Source: Marinobacter salexigens (GTDB taxonomy: Bacteria > Pseudomonadota > Gammaproteobacteria > Pseudomonadales > Oleiphilaceae). From it: 64,000 bases of DNA. Made by a program: the position numbers and the translations under genes. Of this stretch, positions 27,529 through 36,232 are shown in pieces (the stretch's first letter is position 1; each line of letters starts with the position of its first letter). Location: NCBI RefSeq assembly GCF_002806945.1, contig NZ_NIHC01000003.1, positions 372,001 to 436,000 on the forward strand, written 5' to 3'. The notes below the pieces were generated by a model. That model was not told the DNA's origin, made no database searches, and was given only the letters and a program-made list of their open reading frames with translations.

Positions 27529-29141
27529 TGGGCAGTCTCCTTGGTGGCTGGGCGGAAGAGGGTCGGTTGCTCAGTAGCAGCACCACTGCGCATTAACATG
27601 GCGATGAAATGGAACGCGAACACCAAATGCCCTAGTGTCATCAGGGCACCACCAACGGTGCGGGCTTGAAGTGCGGGCAGTGTCATTTTCACAATGTCCA
27701 TGAACGGCATGGCCGCATCCAGCAGTGCAACACCCTGCTTCCAACCTGCAACAGTGAGCGACACCACGTAAATCAGAATGCCGATACTCACCAGCCAGAA
27801 ATGCAGGCTGATCAGTTTGCGCCAAGGCCATTCCCAGTTGGTGAGGCGGGGCATAATGAAATACACCGCGCCGAACAGAATGAAACTCAGGAAGGCGTAC
27901 ATGCCAAGGTGCGCATGGGCCACGGTGTAGTGGGTGAAGTGGGTGATCACGTTAATGCTGCGCAGGGCTTCCATGGACCCCTGCAGCGAAGCCACGGTGT
28001 ACATGAGCGCGCCGATCCACACAAAACGCAGGGTGGGTGAGTCTTTCAATCGCCCGAAGTTGCCCACCATGGTGCCGTGATGGTTGATGGCCACAGTAAT
28101 CACCGGAATCGACATCATCACACTGTGGACAATCGAGAGCGTAACCAGCCAGGTTGGAATGGGCCCGCCGATCAGGTGGTGAATGCCCACTTGGCTGTAG
28201 AACAGCGCCAGTGACCAGAAGCCAATCAACGAGAGCTGATAGGAAATGATCGGCTTGCCGAGAATTTTCGGAATCATGTAGTAGGCAATACCGATGCCGA
28301 TGGGTGTTACCCAGAGCCCCAGCACGTTATGGGCGAACCACCAGTTAACCGTAGCGCCGGAGGCACCGGGGAAGGCAAAGGGCAGGTTGGCAATCAGGAA
28401 CAGGAAGGGAAACCACACCAGCGCCGCCATCAGGTACCAACTGGTCACGTACAGGTGCTCCACTTTCCGGTTGGCGGCGGTCAGTAGTAAGGGAATGGCA
28501 CACAGGGCACCACCTAAGACAAACAGAATGTCGATTTGCCAGGGAAACTCCAGCCACTCCTCGCCATCGGACAGGCCCAGCGTAATGGCACTCAAGCCCA
28601 GAACCAGGCCGATGTTCCAGATAAAACCGCCAATAACCGCGTACCTGCCACCTACCAGCGAGGTTTTGAACAGCCTTGGAATCAGGAAAAGTGCCACGCC
28701 GATGCCCGCCATAGACGCCCAGCCATAGGTGACGGCGTTCAGGTGTACGGGGCGAATTCGGCCAAAGGTCAGGAACTCACTCGCCGTCAAAAACTCCGGC
28801 AGGTGCATTTTGATGGAAGATGCCAGGCCGAAAAACGAGCCCAGTAGTAGCCAGAAAACCGATGAGCTCAGCCAGGTGAGTACGGCGGTTCTGGAGGATT
28901 GGTCGGCAATCCAGCGTGCTTCAATGGCCTCGGCCTGTTCGCTGTTATCGCCGGTGAACGTCTGATCGGAGGGGCGCGCAGGGTCCTCACTGTGGCCTTC
29001 CTCACCCGGAGAGAAGATAGTGCGTGCCGCATCCTGACCATGACTGAATTGATTGTTGGCGATAGACCAGATCAGTAGCAGCAAACCAACCGTGGAAAGC
29101 ACGAAGGTAATGATCAGGAGAATGGCGATGGTGGGCGTCAT
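27525..29141 (-). CDS. ccoN: cbb3-type oxidase catalytic subunit CcoN with an N-terminal CcoS-like segment
   Basis: Heme-copper oxidase subunit I, 538 residues and about twelve helices. Metal ligands by position: His133 (RPVHLNAV), His271 (WWFAHNVLG), His321-His322 with Tyr315 (FYSQVGIHH), and His409 and His411 (VAHAHLGM). It lacks the Glu-rich entry of other families. Residues 1-52 look like the small maturation protein CcoS (a helix, then WSIANNQFSHGQDAARTIF), followed by a 30-residue acidic linker before the CcoN core, so this is a CcoS-CcoN fusion. First gene of the oxidase operon. About 250 bases upstream hold no clear FNR-type box. Confidence 0.87.
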   Translation of the reverse strand: MTPTIAILLIITFVLSTVGLLLLIWSIANNQFSHGQDAARTIFSPGEEGHSEDPARPSDQTFTGDNSEQAEAIEARWIADQSSRTAVLTWLSSSVFWLLLGSFFGLASSIKMHLPEFLTASEFLTFGRIRPVHLNAVTYGWASMAGIGVALFLIPRLFKTSLVGGRYAVIGGFIWNIGLVLGLSAITLGLSDGEEWLEFPWQIDILFVLGGALCAIPLLLTAANRKVEHLYVTSWYLMAALVWFPFLFLIANLPFAFPGASGATVNWWFAHNVLGLWVTPIGIGIAYYMIPKILGKPIISYQLSLIGFWSLALFYSQVGIHHLIGGPIPTWLVTLSIVHSVMMSIPVITVAINHHGTMVGNFGRLKDSPTLRFVWIGALMYTVASLQGSMEALRSINVITHFTHYTVAHAHLGMYAFLSFILFGAVYFIMPRLTNWEWPWRKLISLHFWLVSIGILIYVVSLTVAGWKQGVALLDAAMPFMDIVKMTLPALQARTVGGALMTLGHLVFAFHFIAMLMRSGAATEQPTLFRPATKETAQ

Positions 29142-29392
29142 AATCTGTCCTGTTGATTCATTGCGAATACATGTTAAGTGGAAGCCCCATTCCGTTTCAT
29201 GGGAATGCAGGCTTTGAAAACAGTATTTGTATTCGTTTGAAGATAACGAAGAGTCCCAACACAGTAACGCGACAAGCTTGATTGAACGATGGTTGTCGTT
29301 GTTCTAAGTCAAGTCTGGGCTGTTCGTCATTTCATGTTGGCGTAACGCTGGCTGCGACGGTCATGGTGATAGGAGTTAACGAATATTCAGGG

Positions 29393-30364
29393 TCAGGCGG
29401 ATTCTTCGATAACCGATGGGCGGCCGTCGGTTGGGTTTTCTTCCGTCAGGCCGCCAAAGCGGCGATAGAACCCCGGTGCTGGGCCTGGCAAGGGGCCAGA
29501 AGCATTTTCCAGGACGCTCCCCAGGTGCTCGTCAGAGCGACTGTATATCGCTCGGTAAAGGTTGCGGCATAATTGCTTGGCGCTGCGTCCCTCCCAATCT
29601 CCCGGTAACAGTTCATCGGGCAGTAATGGGTCACGCAGTAGTATTTTGCGGTATTCGTGAATGAGCAGGATGCGCGCGGTCACGCATTCCTCCGGGCTCA
29701 GGTTGTTGTTAGCGCTTAGCTCCCGCCATAGTGGGCGAAACTTTTCCAGAAAACGCTTATACCGAAAACCCAGCTCGTCCAGGTTCCAGCTTTCTTTTAC
29801 TTGCCTGCGCAGAGCTCGGGGGCTTCGTTGTTCCAAGGGCTGAGTCTGCATTACGATGGTGTCTTCCAATGCGCCCCACTCTTGCAGCAGAGGCACCAAT
29901 TCATGGCGCGTGAAGCGCGGGTGTTCCATTACGCCCGTTGCCATATTGCCGAAGCTGAGCCATTTTAGCTCTTCGCGCACCTTGGCTCGGATTTCCGGTT
30001 CCAGTTGGTTGAGAAAAACCAGGCACCAGCTGCCGTTCCAGTCTTCTGTGGCAAGTGTGTAAACATGTTCGAACGCTTGCTGGAAGCGCCTGAGACCAGC
30101 TCCGGTAACACTGTAGTAGCTGCAGCGACCCACTTTTTCGGTTTGTAGCCAGCCCTCTTGAACCAGCCTGTAAACCGAGGTGCGGACCAGGCGCTCACTC
30201 ACGCCCATGGGCGTCAACAGCTTCATCAGGCTGCCCAGCCAAACGTTACCGCCCCGCGGATGAATAATATCACCATACGTGGTGATGATCAGAGATCCCG
30301 CACGTAATGGACGTTTTTTCTGGAAGTCCCCGATCAGGCTCTCGAGCTGATGTTTTGCAGACAT
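29393..30364 (-). CDS. paaX: Transcriptional repressor PaaX
   Basis: Phenylacetyl-CoA-responsive repressor of the paa pathway, 323 residues. The N-terminal winged-helix region holds LITTYGDIIHPRGGNVWLGSL and RLVRTSVYRLVQEGWL, both family hallmarks, followed by a DWNGSWCLVF-type beginning of the central domain. The C-terminal tail of about 35 residues is Pro/Gly-rich and looks variable. It is divergent from the second liv operon; the shared gap contains a TGATAC-N27-GTATCG element that it probably binds, including to limit its own synthesis. ATG 30364 is a clean start. Confidence 0.9.
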   Translation of the reverse strand: MSAKHQLESLIGDFQKKRPLRAGSLIITTYGDIIHPRGGNVWLGSLMKLLTPMGVSERLVRTSVYRLVQEGWLQTEKVGRCSYYSVTGAGLRRFQQAFEHVYTLATEDWNGSWCLVFLNQLEPEIRAKVREELKWLSFGNMATGVMEHPRFTRHELVPLLQEWGALEDTIVMQTQPLEQRSPRALRRQVKESWNLDELGFRYKRFLEKFRPLWRELSANNNLSPEECVTARILLIHEYRKILLRDPLLPDELLPGDWEGRSAKQLCRNLYRAIYSRSDEHLGSVLENASGPLPGPAPGFYRRFGGLTEENPTDGRPSVIEESA

Positions 30365-30631
30365 GACTCTCTTATCTCCCCAATACTATCCGCAAGCCCG
30401 CTACTGCAGGTTTAACGGCGTTCGGGCGGCATTATCCCTGATACAGTGACTGGGTAAAGTCCCATGTGCTCCCGGACAGGGTCTTTGCAACAGCTGCCAG
30501 GCTGCGCTGCTGTTGGGATGTATCGGTTTCTCATGAGAAAAAGCCAAAAAACTCACTGGACCTAAGACATTGGTATAGGTTGCAATGAAAGTTGTGTGCT
30601 GTGGCGCACTCCTCAGTTGACAGCTTCGTAG

Positions 30632-30670
30632 TGATACAATATTTTCCATTGATATCCGTCAACGGTATCG
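30632..30670. promoter_or_regulatory. Putative PaaX operator, copy 1 (paaX/livK)
   Basis: TGATAC (30632-30637), 27 bases, GTATCG (30665-30670): 5 of 6 in the right arm. The same element with identical spacing occurs upstream of paaA and paaG. Its right arm abuts the -10 box of the livK promoter. Confidence 0.7.
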
Positions 30671-30676
30671 TATTAT
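30649..30676 (+). promoter_or_regulatory. sigma-70-like promoter of the livKHMGF-2 operon
   Basis: TTGATA (30649-30654), 16 bases, TATTAT (30671-30676). The -35 box lies between the operator arms. A divergent promoter for paaX starting with TTGACG on the other strand overlaps the same site but its -10 is weak. Confidence 0.55.
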
Positions 30677-30866
30677 TGAATTGGCGGATAGCCAGTAATC
30701 GCAGCGGCAGAGTAATTTCTGTCGTGCATTGCTGAATGCAGAGCGCTATAAAAGGGTTCGTGACACGAAAAAGTTCAGCCTGGGCAGGAGAAACAGTCCT
30801 GTTTTCAGGAAATTCTGGGGCATATAAAACTAAAACGCCCTGACTACATTTGGGAGAACAACAACA

Positions 30867-32027
30867 ATGTTCAAAAAAATCACGCGTCGTGCGGGCAAGT
30901 TTGCTGCTATTGCAGCCGCCGGATTGCTGGCAATGAACGCTCAGGCAGCTGAACCTATACGTATTGGTTCGTTTCTAGCGGTTACCGGGCCGGCTTCATT
31001 TCTGGGCGATCCGGAGCTGAAAACCCTGGAAATGTATGTGGAGAAAATCAACAAAGAGGGTGGCGTGTTGGGGCGTCAACTCGAGCTGATTCATTACGAC
31101 GACGCAGGCAATGCCTCTAAAGCCCGTAACTTCGCAAGCAGGCTGATCCGCTCAGATCGCGTTGATATTATCGTTGGCGGCAGCACCACGGGCGCTACCA
31201 TGGCGGCTGTACCTATGATCGAGCAGGCGAAGGTGCCGTTTATTTCACTGGCGGGCGCCACTGTTATTACCATGCCGGTCAAGAAATGGGTATTCAAAAC
31301 CCCGCAATCCGATCGTATGGCGGCAGAGCGTATCCTGCAGGATATGAAGTCCCGCGGCCTGACTAAAGTGGGACTGATCTCCGGCACCGGTGGCTTTGGC
31401 AGTTCCGGGCGTGAGCAAACTCTGGCGGTGATCAAAGAGATGGGTGGAGTCGAGATAGTTGCTGACGAAACCTACGGCGGTTCCGACACGGATATGACTG
31501 CTCAGCTCACCAATATCCGCGGCACCGATGGTGTGCAGACCATTCTTAACTTCGGTTTTGGTCAGGGTCCGGCCATCGTTACCCGTAACTACGCTCAGCT
31601 TGGTATCGAGCTTCCATTCTACCAGTCTCACGGTGTTGCTTCTGATGGTTTCCTGGAGTTGGCAGGTAACAGTGCTGAAGGCTTGAGACTGCCCGCATCA
31701 CCCTTGCTGGTGCCGGAGTCGCTGCCAGACACCGACCCCCAAAAACCGGTGGTTGAGGCGTACAAGAGTGAGTACGAAGCCCGCTGGAACTCCAAAGTGT
31801 CTACCTTTGGTGCCTACGCTTATGACGGCCTGATGCTGGCGGTTGAAGCCATTGAGAAAGCTGGCAGCACAGACAAGGCGGCGGTTCGTGATGCTCTTGA
31901 AAGCATTCAGGGCCACGTAGGTGTTACCGGCACGTTCAATATGTCAGCCGATGACCACAACGGTCTGCAAGCTGATTCCTTCCGCATCCTGGAAGTTCAG
32001 GATGGTGGCTGGAAGCTGATCAACTAA
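30867..32027 (+). CDS. ABC importer binding protein, paa-linked (LivK-2)
   Basis: Type I periplasmic binding protein of 386 residues with a Sec signal ending near AQAAEP. The mature part opens with IRIGSFLAVTGPASFLGDPE and later has VDIIVGGSTTGATMAAVPM, as in HAAT-family proteins for aromatic or aliphatic acids. It is the first gene of the importer operon, divergent from paaX, with a putative PaaX operator in its promoter. This makes phenylacetate or a phenylacetate precursor the most likely ligand; that is inference. A hairpin follows the gene. Confidence 0.82.
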   Translation: MFKKITRRAGKFAAIAAAGLLAMNAQAAEPIRIGSFLAVTGPASFLGDPELKTLEMYVEKINKEGGVLGRQLELIHYDDAGNASKARNFASRLIRSDRVDIIVGGSTTGATMAAVPMIEQAKVPFISLAGATVITMPVKKWVFKTPQSDRMAAERILQDMKSRGLTKVGLISGTGGFGSSGREQTLAVIKEMGGVEIVADETYGGSDTDMTAQLTNIRGTDGVQTILNFGFGQGPAIVTRNYAQLGIELPFYQSHGVASDGFLELAGNSAEGLRLPASPLLVPESLPDTDPQKPVVEAYKSEYEARWNSKVSTFGAYAYDGLMLAVEAIEKAGSTDKAAVRDALESIQGHVGVTGTFNMSADDHNGLQADSFRILEVQDGGWKLIN

Positions 32028-32054
32028 GCACATTTCCATCCGTACCACAGGCTG

Positions 32055-32085
32055 GCGGCTGCCCTTCGGGGCAACTGTCAGCCGC
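32055..32085 (+). other. Nested stem-loops after livK-2
   Basis: Outer arms GCGGCTG (32055-32061) and CAGCCGC (32079-32085), with an alternative inner stem GCCC-TTCG-GGGC (32061-32072) that has a stable UUCG tetraloop. It lies between the binding protein and the permease genes without a T run. It probably shields the 3' end of the livK message and lets some transcription pass, as also seen after teaA. Confidence 0.6.
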
Positions 32086-32104
32086 TGCGCGAGCGGGCCA
32101 GATT

Positions 32105-32980
32105 ATGTTCTCTGAATTCCTGCAGTACCTGTTTACCGGTATCACCATTGGTGCCACATACGCCCTGATTGCCTTGGGCTTTACACTGATTTACAACGCC
32201 AGCCATGTAATCAACTTTGCCCAGGGCGAGTTCCTGATGATTGGCGGTATGGCAACCGTATCCTTGACAGCCATGGGTGTGCCCATGCTACTTGCGATCG
32301 TTCTTGCCGTTGTACTTGCCGGTGTTTTGGGTGTTGCCCTCCAGCGCCTGGCTATTGCACCCGCTAAAAATGCGGATGTGGTTACCCTGATTATTATCAC
32401 CATAGGCGCGTCTATTTTTATTCGTGGCCTGGCGCAGCTGGTGTGGGGCAAGGAATATCACGTAATGCCTAACTTCAGCAGCGAGGAGCCAATACAGATT
32501 TTTGGCGCCGTTCTGAACACGCAGAGCCTGTGGGTGCTGGGAGTCGGCGCGGTTCTGGTTGCCGTGCTGGTGTATTTCTTTACCCGCACACTCACCGGCA
32601 AGGCCATTCTGGCTACTTCAATGAATAAAGATGCTGCACGCCTGGTGGGCATTCGTACTCAGGTGGTACTGATGTTGGCGTTCATGGTCTCTGCATTGCT
32701 GGGCTCCATTGCCGGCATCGTCGTGGCGCCGATTACGTTTACCTCTTATGACATAGGTATCATCCTTGGGCTCAAAGGCTTTGTGGCGGCGGCCATAGGT
32801 GGCCTGGGTAGCGGCATGGGTGCGGTAGTGGGTGGCTTGGCTCTTGGTGTGGTTGAAGCCATGGCTGCTGGTTATCTATCGTCTGACTATAAGGATGCGG
32901 TGGCATTTTCAATGATTCTTGTGGTGCTTTTCTTCATGCCTCGCGGCCTGTTTGGCGCCAAAATTGTGGAGCGAGTGTGA
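32105..32980 (+). CDS. ABC importer permease LivH, paa-linked
   Basis: LivH-type permease of 291 residues with about eight helices: GATYALIALGFTLIYNASHVINFAQGE at the start (the NFAQGE form of the family motif) and GLGSGMGAVVGGLALGVVEAM near the end. It starts 77 bases after livK and ends overlapping livM by four bases (ATGA type). The HINFAQGE pattern is common in HAAT permeases of aromatic-acid and amide importers, but this does not fix a substrate. Confidence 0.86.
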   Translation: MFSEFLQYLFTGITIGATYALIALGFTLIYNASHVINFAQGEFLMIGGMATVSLTAMGVPMLLAIVLAVVLAGVLGVALQRLAIAPAKNADVVTLIIITIGASIFIRGLAQLVWGKEYHVMPNFSSEEPIQIFGAVLNTQSLWVLGVGAVLVAVLVYFFTRTLTGKAILATSMNKDAARLVGIRTQVVLMLAFMVSALLGSIAGIVVAPITFTSYDIGIILGLKGFVAAAIGGLGSGMGAVVGGLALGVVEAMAAGYLSSDYKDAVAFSMILVVLFFMPRGLFGAKIVERV

Positions 32981-33987
32981 TGATAGCTCGACTCTCGCAA
33001 TTTCGTCTCAAGGGCCTGGTGTTTCTGGCCATCGTGGTGTTTGCGCTGCCACTGTTTATTTCCAACCCGTTTCATTATGGCCTGGCTACGCAAATCGCGT
33101 TGATTGCCGGTGCCGTTGTCGGCCTTAACCTGTTGGTGGGTTTCGCCGGCCAGATCAGTCTCGGGCACGCAGGCTTTTTCGGGCTGGGCGCATACTTCAG
33201 TGCCATCATGACAAGTAACTACGGCTGGTCTGCCATCCCCGCATTATTCGTTGGCGCCGTTGGTGTCGCGATCATTGCGTGGGTTGTTGGCCGCCCGATT
33301 CTGCGATTGAAAGGCCATTACCTCTCCATGGCCACCCTCGCTGTGGGGTTTATTATCGCGATCATACTGAACAACGAGCGTGAGCTTACGGGCGGGCCAG
33401 ATGGCATGCCAGTGCCGTCGTTTGACGTCTTTGGCTGGGAGCTGAGTGTCTTTGGCCAGTACTCCTTGTTCGGAATGGAAATTAGCGGCGACCTGGCCTG
33501 GTATCTGTTTGCGGGCATGGTGCTTCTGGTAGCAGTCTGGCTGGCCCAGAATCTTATCGACTCGCCTATTGGTCGGGCTTTACGTTCTGTTCACGGTTCT
33601 GAAGTTGCTGCCAGTGTCGTGGGCGTAAACACCGCAAAATACAAAAGCTTGGTATTTGTGATTTCAGCGGTCTACGCCAGTGTCATGGGCGCGCTTTATG
33701 GACACTTCCATGGTTTTATTACCCCCTCGGTGGCAAGCTTCGACTTTTCCATTTTGCTGATCACCATGGTGGTTCTGGGTGGTATGGGCTCAACCATCGG
33801 GGTGATCATAGGTGCTGTGGTGCTTGAGCTCTTGCCGCAACTGTTGGCCGATTTTCAGGAGATGGAAATGGTGCTGTTTGGTCTGATCCTGATGTTGACC
33901 ATGATCTTTATGCCCAAAGGTCTGCTGCCGACTGCGGCAAATCTGCTTGCAAAACGCCGCTCGAAGTCTGCCGGAGGTGACGCATGA
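32977..33987 (+). CDS. ABC importer permease LivM, paa-linked
   Basis: LivM-type permease of 336 residues. Landmarks: GLNLLVGFAGQISLGHAGFFGLGAY, then RPILRLKGHYLSMATLAVGFI, and VVLGGMGSTIGVIIGAVVLELLP near the end. It pairs with the preceding LivH. It overlaps livH and livG by four bases on each side, giving a coupled livH-M-G block. No unusual residue is visible. Confidence 0.86.
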   Translation: MMIARLSQFRLKGLVFLAIVVFALPLFISNPFHYGLATQIALIAGAVVGLNLLVGFAGQISLGHAGFFGLGAYFSAIMTSNYGWSAIPALFVGAVGVAIIAWVVGRPILRLKGHYLSMATLAVGFIIAIILNNERELTGGPDGMPVPSFDVFGWELSVFGQYSLFGMEISGDLAWYLFAGMVLLVAVWLAQNLIDSPIGRALRSVHGSEVAASVVGVNTAKYKSLVFVISAVYASVMGALYGHFHGFITPSVASFDFSILLITMVVLGGMGSTIGVIIGAVVLELLPQLLADFQEMEMVLFGLILMLTMIFMPKGLLPTAANLLAKRRSKSAGGDA

Positions 33988-34742
33988 GCGCTCTGGTGGA
34001 AGTCAATAATTTGTCCAAGGCGTTCGGCGGCGTTCATGCCGTTGAAGATGTTAGCTTCTCGGTTGAGGCGGGTCAGGTGTATTCGGTTATCGGCCCTAAC
34101 GGTGCTGGCAAAACCACCCTGTTTAACCTGATTACGGGCCTTTACACGCCCACCAGCGGTGAAGTGAAGCTGAATGGTGAAAGTATCGCGAAGCTGCAAC
34201 CCAATCAGTTGGCAGAGCGGGGCATGTGCCGCACGTTCCAGCAGATGCAGATCTGTATGAACATGACGGCTATTGAGAACGTGATGCTGGGCCGGCACCT
34301 GACCCTGAAAAGCAACCTGCTGACCACGCTGTTCCGGTTGCCTGCGCTCACCCGTGATGAAAAAGCTGCACGTGAGAAATCCGCTGAGCTGATGGAGTTT
34401 GTGGGCTGTGGCGAGTATCTCGATACCGAAGCCTCCGCAATGTCCTATGGTGCGCTTAAACGGCTGGAGATCGCCCGCGCACTGGCTGCCGAACCAAAAG
34501 TCGTCCTGCTGGATGAGCCGGCGGCCGGCCTTAATGCTGTGGAGACTGCTGCTCTGGAGGAGTTGATCCGCAAAATTGCCGAGCAGGGCATAACCGTGAT
34601 GCTGGTGGAGCATGATATGAAACTGGTGATGGGTATTTCTGACCGTTTGCTGGTGCTTAACTACGGGCGCGTACTGGCGGAAGGCACGCCGGAACAGATT
34701 CGAACAAACCCGGATGTGATCGCAGCCTATCTGGGCGGCTAA
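33984..34742 (+). CDS. ABC importer ATPase LivG, paa-linked
   Basis: LivG-type ATPase of 252 residues. Walker A is GPNGAGKT, the signature region MSYGALKRLEIARAL, Walker B VVLLDEPAAGLN, and the H-loop VEHDMKLVMG. The start overlaps the livM stop by four bases. The partner LivF gene follows after 21 bases with its own GAGGG ribosome site. It is of normal length, in contrast with its partner, which carries an additional domain. Confidence 0.87.
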   Translation: MSALVEVNNLSKAFGGVHAVEDVSFSVEAGQVYSVIGPNGAGKTTLFNLITGLYTPTSGEVKLNGESIAKLQPNQLAERGMCRTFQQMQICMNMTAIENVMLGRHLTLKSNLLTTLFRLPALTRDEKAAREKSAELMEFVGCGEYLDTEASAMSYGALKRLEIARALAAEPKVVLLDEPAAGLNAVETAALEELIRKIAEQGITVMLVEHDMKLVMGISDRLLVLNYGRVLAEGTPEQIRTNPDVIAAYLGG

Positions 34743-34763
34743 ACGGAGCGAGGGATAACTATA

Positions 34764-36128
34764 ATGACACCAACACCGACCAACGTTGCGCCTGAAGACA
34801 GTTACAGTCTGCAAGCCATTAGTACCATTGTTCAGGAGCACCAGTCTCTGTGGCGGATATTGGATCTGCTGGATCAGCTCCAGCACGATATGAATATCAA
34901 TGAACAGAAGCCTGACGAAACCCTGTACAGCACCATTTTCGATTACATTCAGCACTTTGCCCGGCGCGTGCATAGTGCTCCCGAAGAGATAGTGCTGTAC
35001 CGCGTGCTGGGGGAAAAATCGCCGGAAACCAAACCCTTGCTGGATAAACTCGCGCACGGTTATGTAATCGGCGACGAAAAGATCAACGAACTTCGGCATC
35101 TGCTGATGCTGTGCATGGAGCGCTGGCCTGATGGCAGGGAAGAGTTCAGCCATGCGCTGGCACGATTTACGGAAGCCTTGCGCAAGCACATCAAAAAAGA
35201 AGAAGGTGTGATCATCCCCCGGGCCCGTAAGCTGCTGAGCGAGGACGATTGGCAGTTGATTATCGAATCCCGGGACCAGGCTAACGATCCACTGTTTGGC
35301 GAACGGGTGCGGGACGAGTTTCGAGAGTTACGTCATCGCATTGTAAGTTACACGCCGGAGCGCCTGGGTGGTCTGGGGTTGCAACACGCGCCGCGCAGAA
35401 CCGCACGACACGCCACTGAAGAAATGCTCTCTATAGAGGGCCTGAAGACGTCCTATGGCCAGATCGAAGCACTTCACGGTATTGATATCCGTATCAATAG
35501 CGGAGAAATCGTTTCCCTGGTTGGTGCTAACGGTGCGGGCAAGTCGACGTTGCTGATGACGATCTCCGGATTGCAGCCGACAGACAGTGGCAGCATCAAC
35601 TTCGAAGGTAAAGACCTGCTGAAGATGAGCACGGATCAGCGTGTTGCCAATGGTATTGTGCAGGTGCCCGAAGGCCGGCAGGTTTTCAAGGACCTGAGCG
35701 TTGAAGACAACCTGCTGCTGGGCGCGTACACTCGTGGACGCGGTCCGGAAGTAGAGGACGACATGGAGCGCATGTATGTGAAGTTCCCCATACTGCGCCA
35801 GAAGCGTCACAATCTGGCGGGTGAACTGTCCGGAGGACAGCAACAGATGTTGGCTATGGGGCGTGCACTGATGGCCAGGCCCAGGTTGTTGCTGCTGGAT
35901 GAGCCCAGCATGGGGTTGGCGCCGCTGATTATTGAAGAGATTTTCAATATTGTTAAAGAGCTGAAAAACGAAGGCATGACCATTTTCCTGGTGGAACAGA
36001 ACGCTTCCCAGGCGCTGTCGCTTGCCGACCGTGGTTACGTGCTGGAGACGGGCCGTGTAGTCATTGAAGGCACTGGCCGCGAGCTGCTGAGTAATGAGAA
36101 AGTACGAGAAGCCTATTTGGGCATGTGA
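34764..36128 (+). CDS. LivF-type ABC ATPase fused to an N-terminal hemerythrin-like domain
   Basis: A 454-residue fusion. Residues about 15-165 form a hemerythrin/HHE-like four-helix region with all expected metal ligands: His26, His70 with Glu74 (HxxxE), His98, His142 with Glu146 (HxxxE). A linker of about 50 residues follows. From about Met221 it is a complete LivF: Walker A GANGAGKST (254-262), PEGRQVFKDLSVEDNL, LSGGQQQMLAMGRAL and LLLLDEPSMGLAP. LivF alone is about 235 residues. There is no internal stop or second ribosome site. The domain could bind a diiron centre and sense O2 or redox state. Last gene of the importer operon. Confidence 0.87.
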   Translation: MTPTPTNVAPEDSYSLQAISTIVQEHQSLWRILDLLDQLQHDMNINEQKPDETLYSTIFDYIQHFARRVHSAPEEIVLYRVLGEKSPETKPLLDKLAHGYVIGDEKINELRHLLMLCMERWPDGREEFSHALARFTEALRKHIKKEEGVIIPRARKLLSEDDWQLIIESRDQANDPLFGERVRDEFRELRHRIVSYTPERLGGLGLQHAPRRTARHATEEMLSIEGLKTSYGQIEALHGIDIRINSGEIVSLVGANGAGKSTLLMTISGLQPTDSGSINFEGKDLLKMSTDQRVANGIVQVPEGRQVFKDLSVEDNLLLGAYTRGRGPEVEDDMERMYVKFPILRQKRHNLAGELSGGQQQMLAMGRALMARPRLLLLDEPSMGLAPLIIEEIFNIVKELKNEGMTIFLVEQNASQALSLADRGYVLETGRVVIEGTGRELLSNEKVREAYLGM

Positions 36129-36178
36129 TGGAGGCAGGTTCGGCCCGCTTTTAGAAGAGCTGGGCTGAGCGCAGGCAC

Positions 36179-36219
36179 AAAAAAAACCGCCAGAGCTGTA
36201 AGCTGCTGGCGGTTTTTTT
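36179..36219. terminator. Bidirectional terminator between livF-2 and paaZ
   Basis: Eight A, then CCGCCAG (36187-36193), a 12-base loop, CTGGCGG (36206-36212) and seven T. The flanking A and T runs let it end transcription from both convergent operons. Confidence 0.9.
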
Positions 36220-36232
36220 GTGGCCCGAACAA

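Larger units (their letters stand above)
30365..30866. other. Regulatory region between paaX and the livK operon
   Basis: About 500 bases. It holds the operator and promoter described separately, then a leader of about 190 bases. A 7-base-pair inverted repeat (CAACAGC 30488-30494, GCTGTTG 30509-30515) lies nearer to paaX. A small TCCTG-TTTT-CAGGA hairpin lies near 30799-30812 in the livK leader. The livK ribosome site is GGGAG at 30850-30854. No ORF recognised. Confidence 0.5.

Noticed and set aside
29142..29392. An FNR/ANR box expected before the cbb3 operon
   Set aside because: TTGAT half-sites occur, for example near 29279, but no ATCAA half follows at the right distance. An imperfect repeat CATTCC...GGAATG at 29189-29208 is too short to call.
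33855..35189. A long open frame of 444 codons on the minus strand opposite livG-2 and the hemerythrin-LivF gene
   Set aside because: It is rich in His, Gln and Arg with no domain, lies opposite two genes with clear motifs, and has no ribosome site; it is a shadow of the high-GC coding frame.
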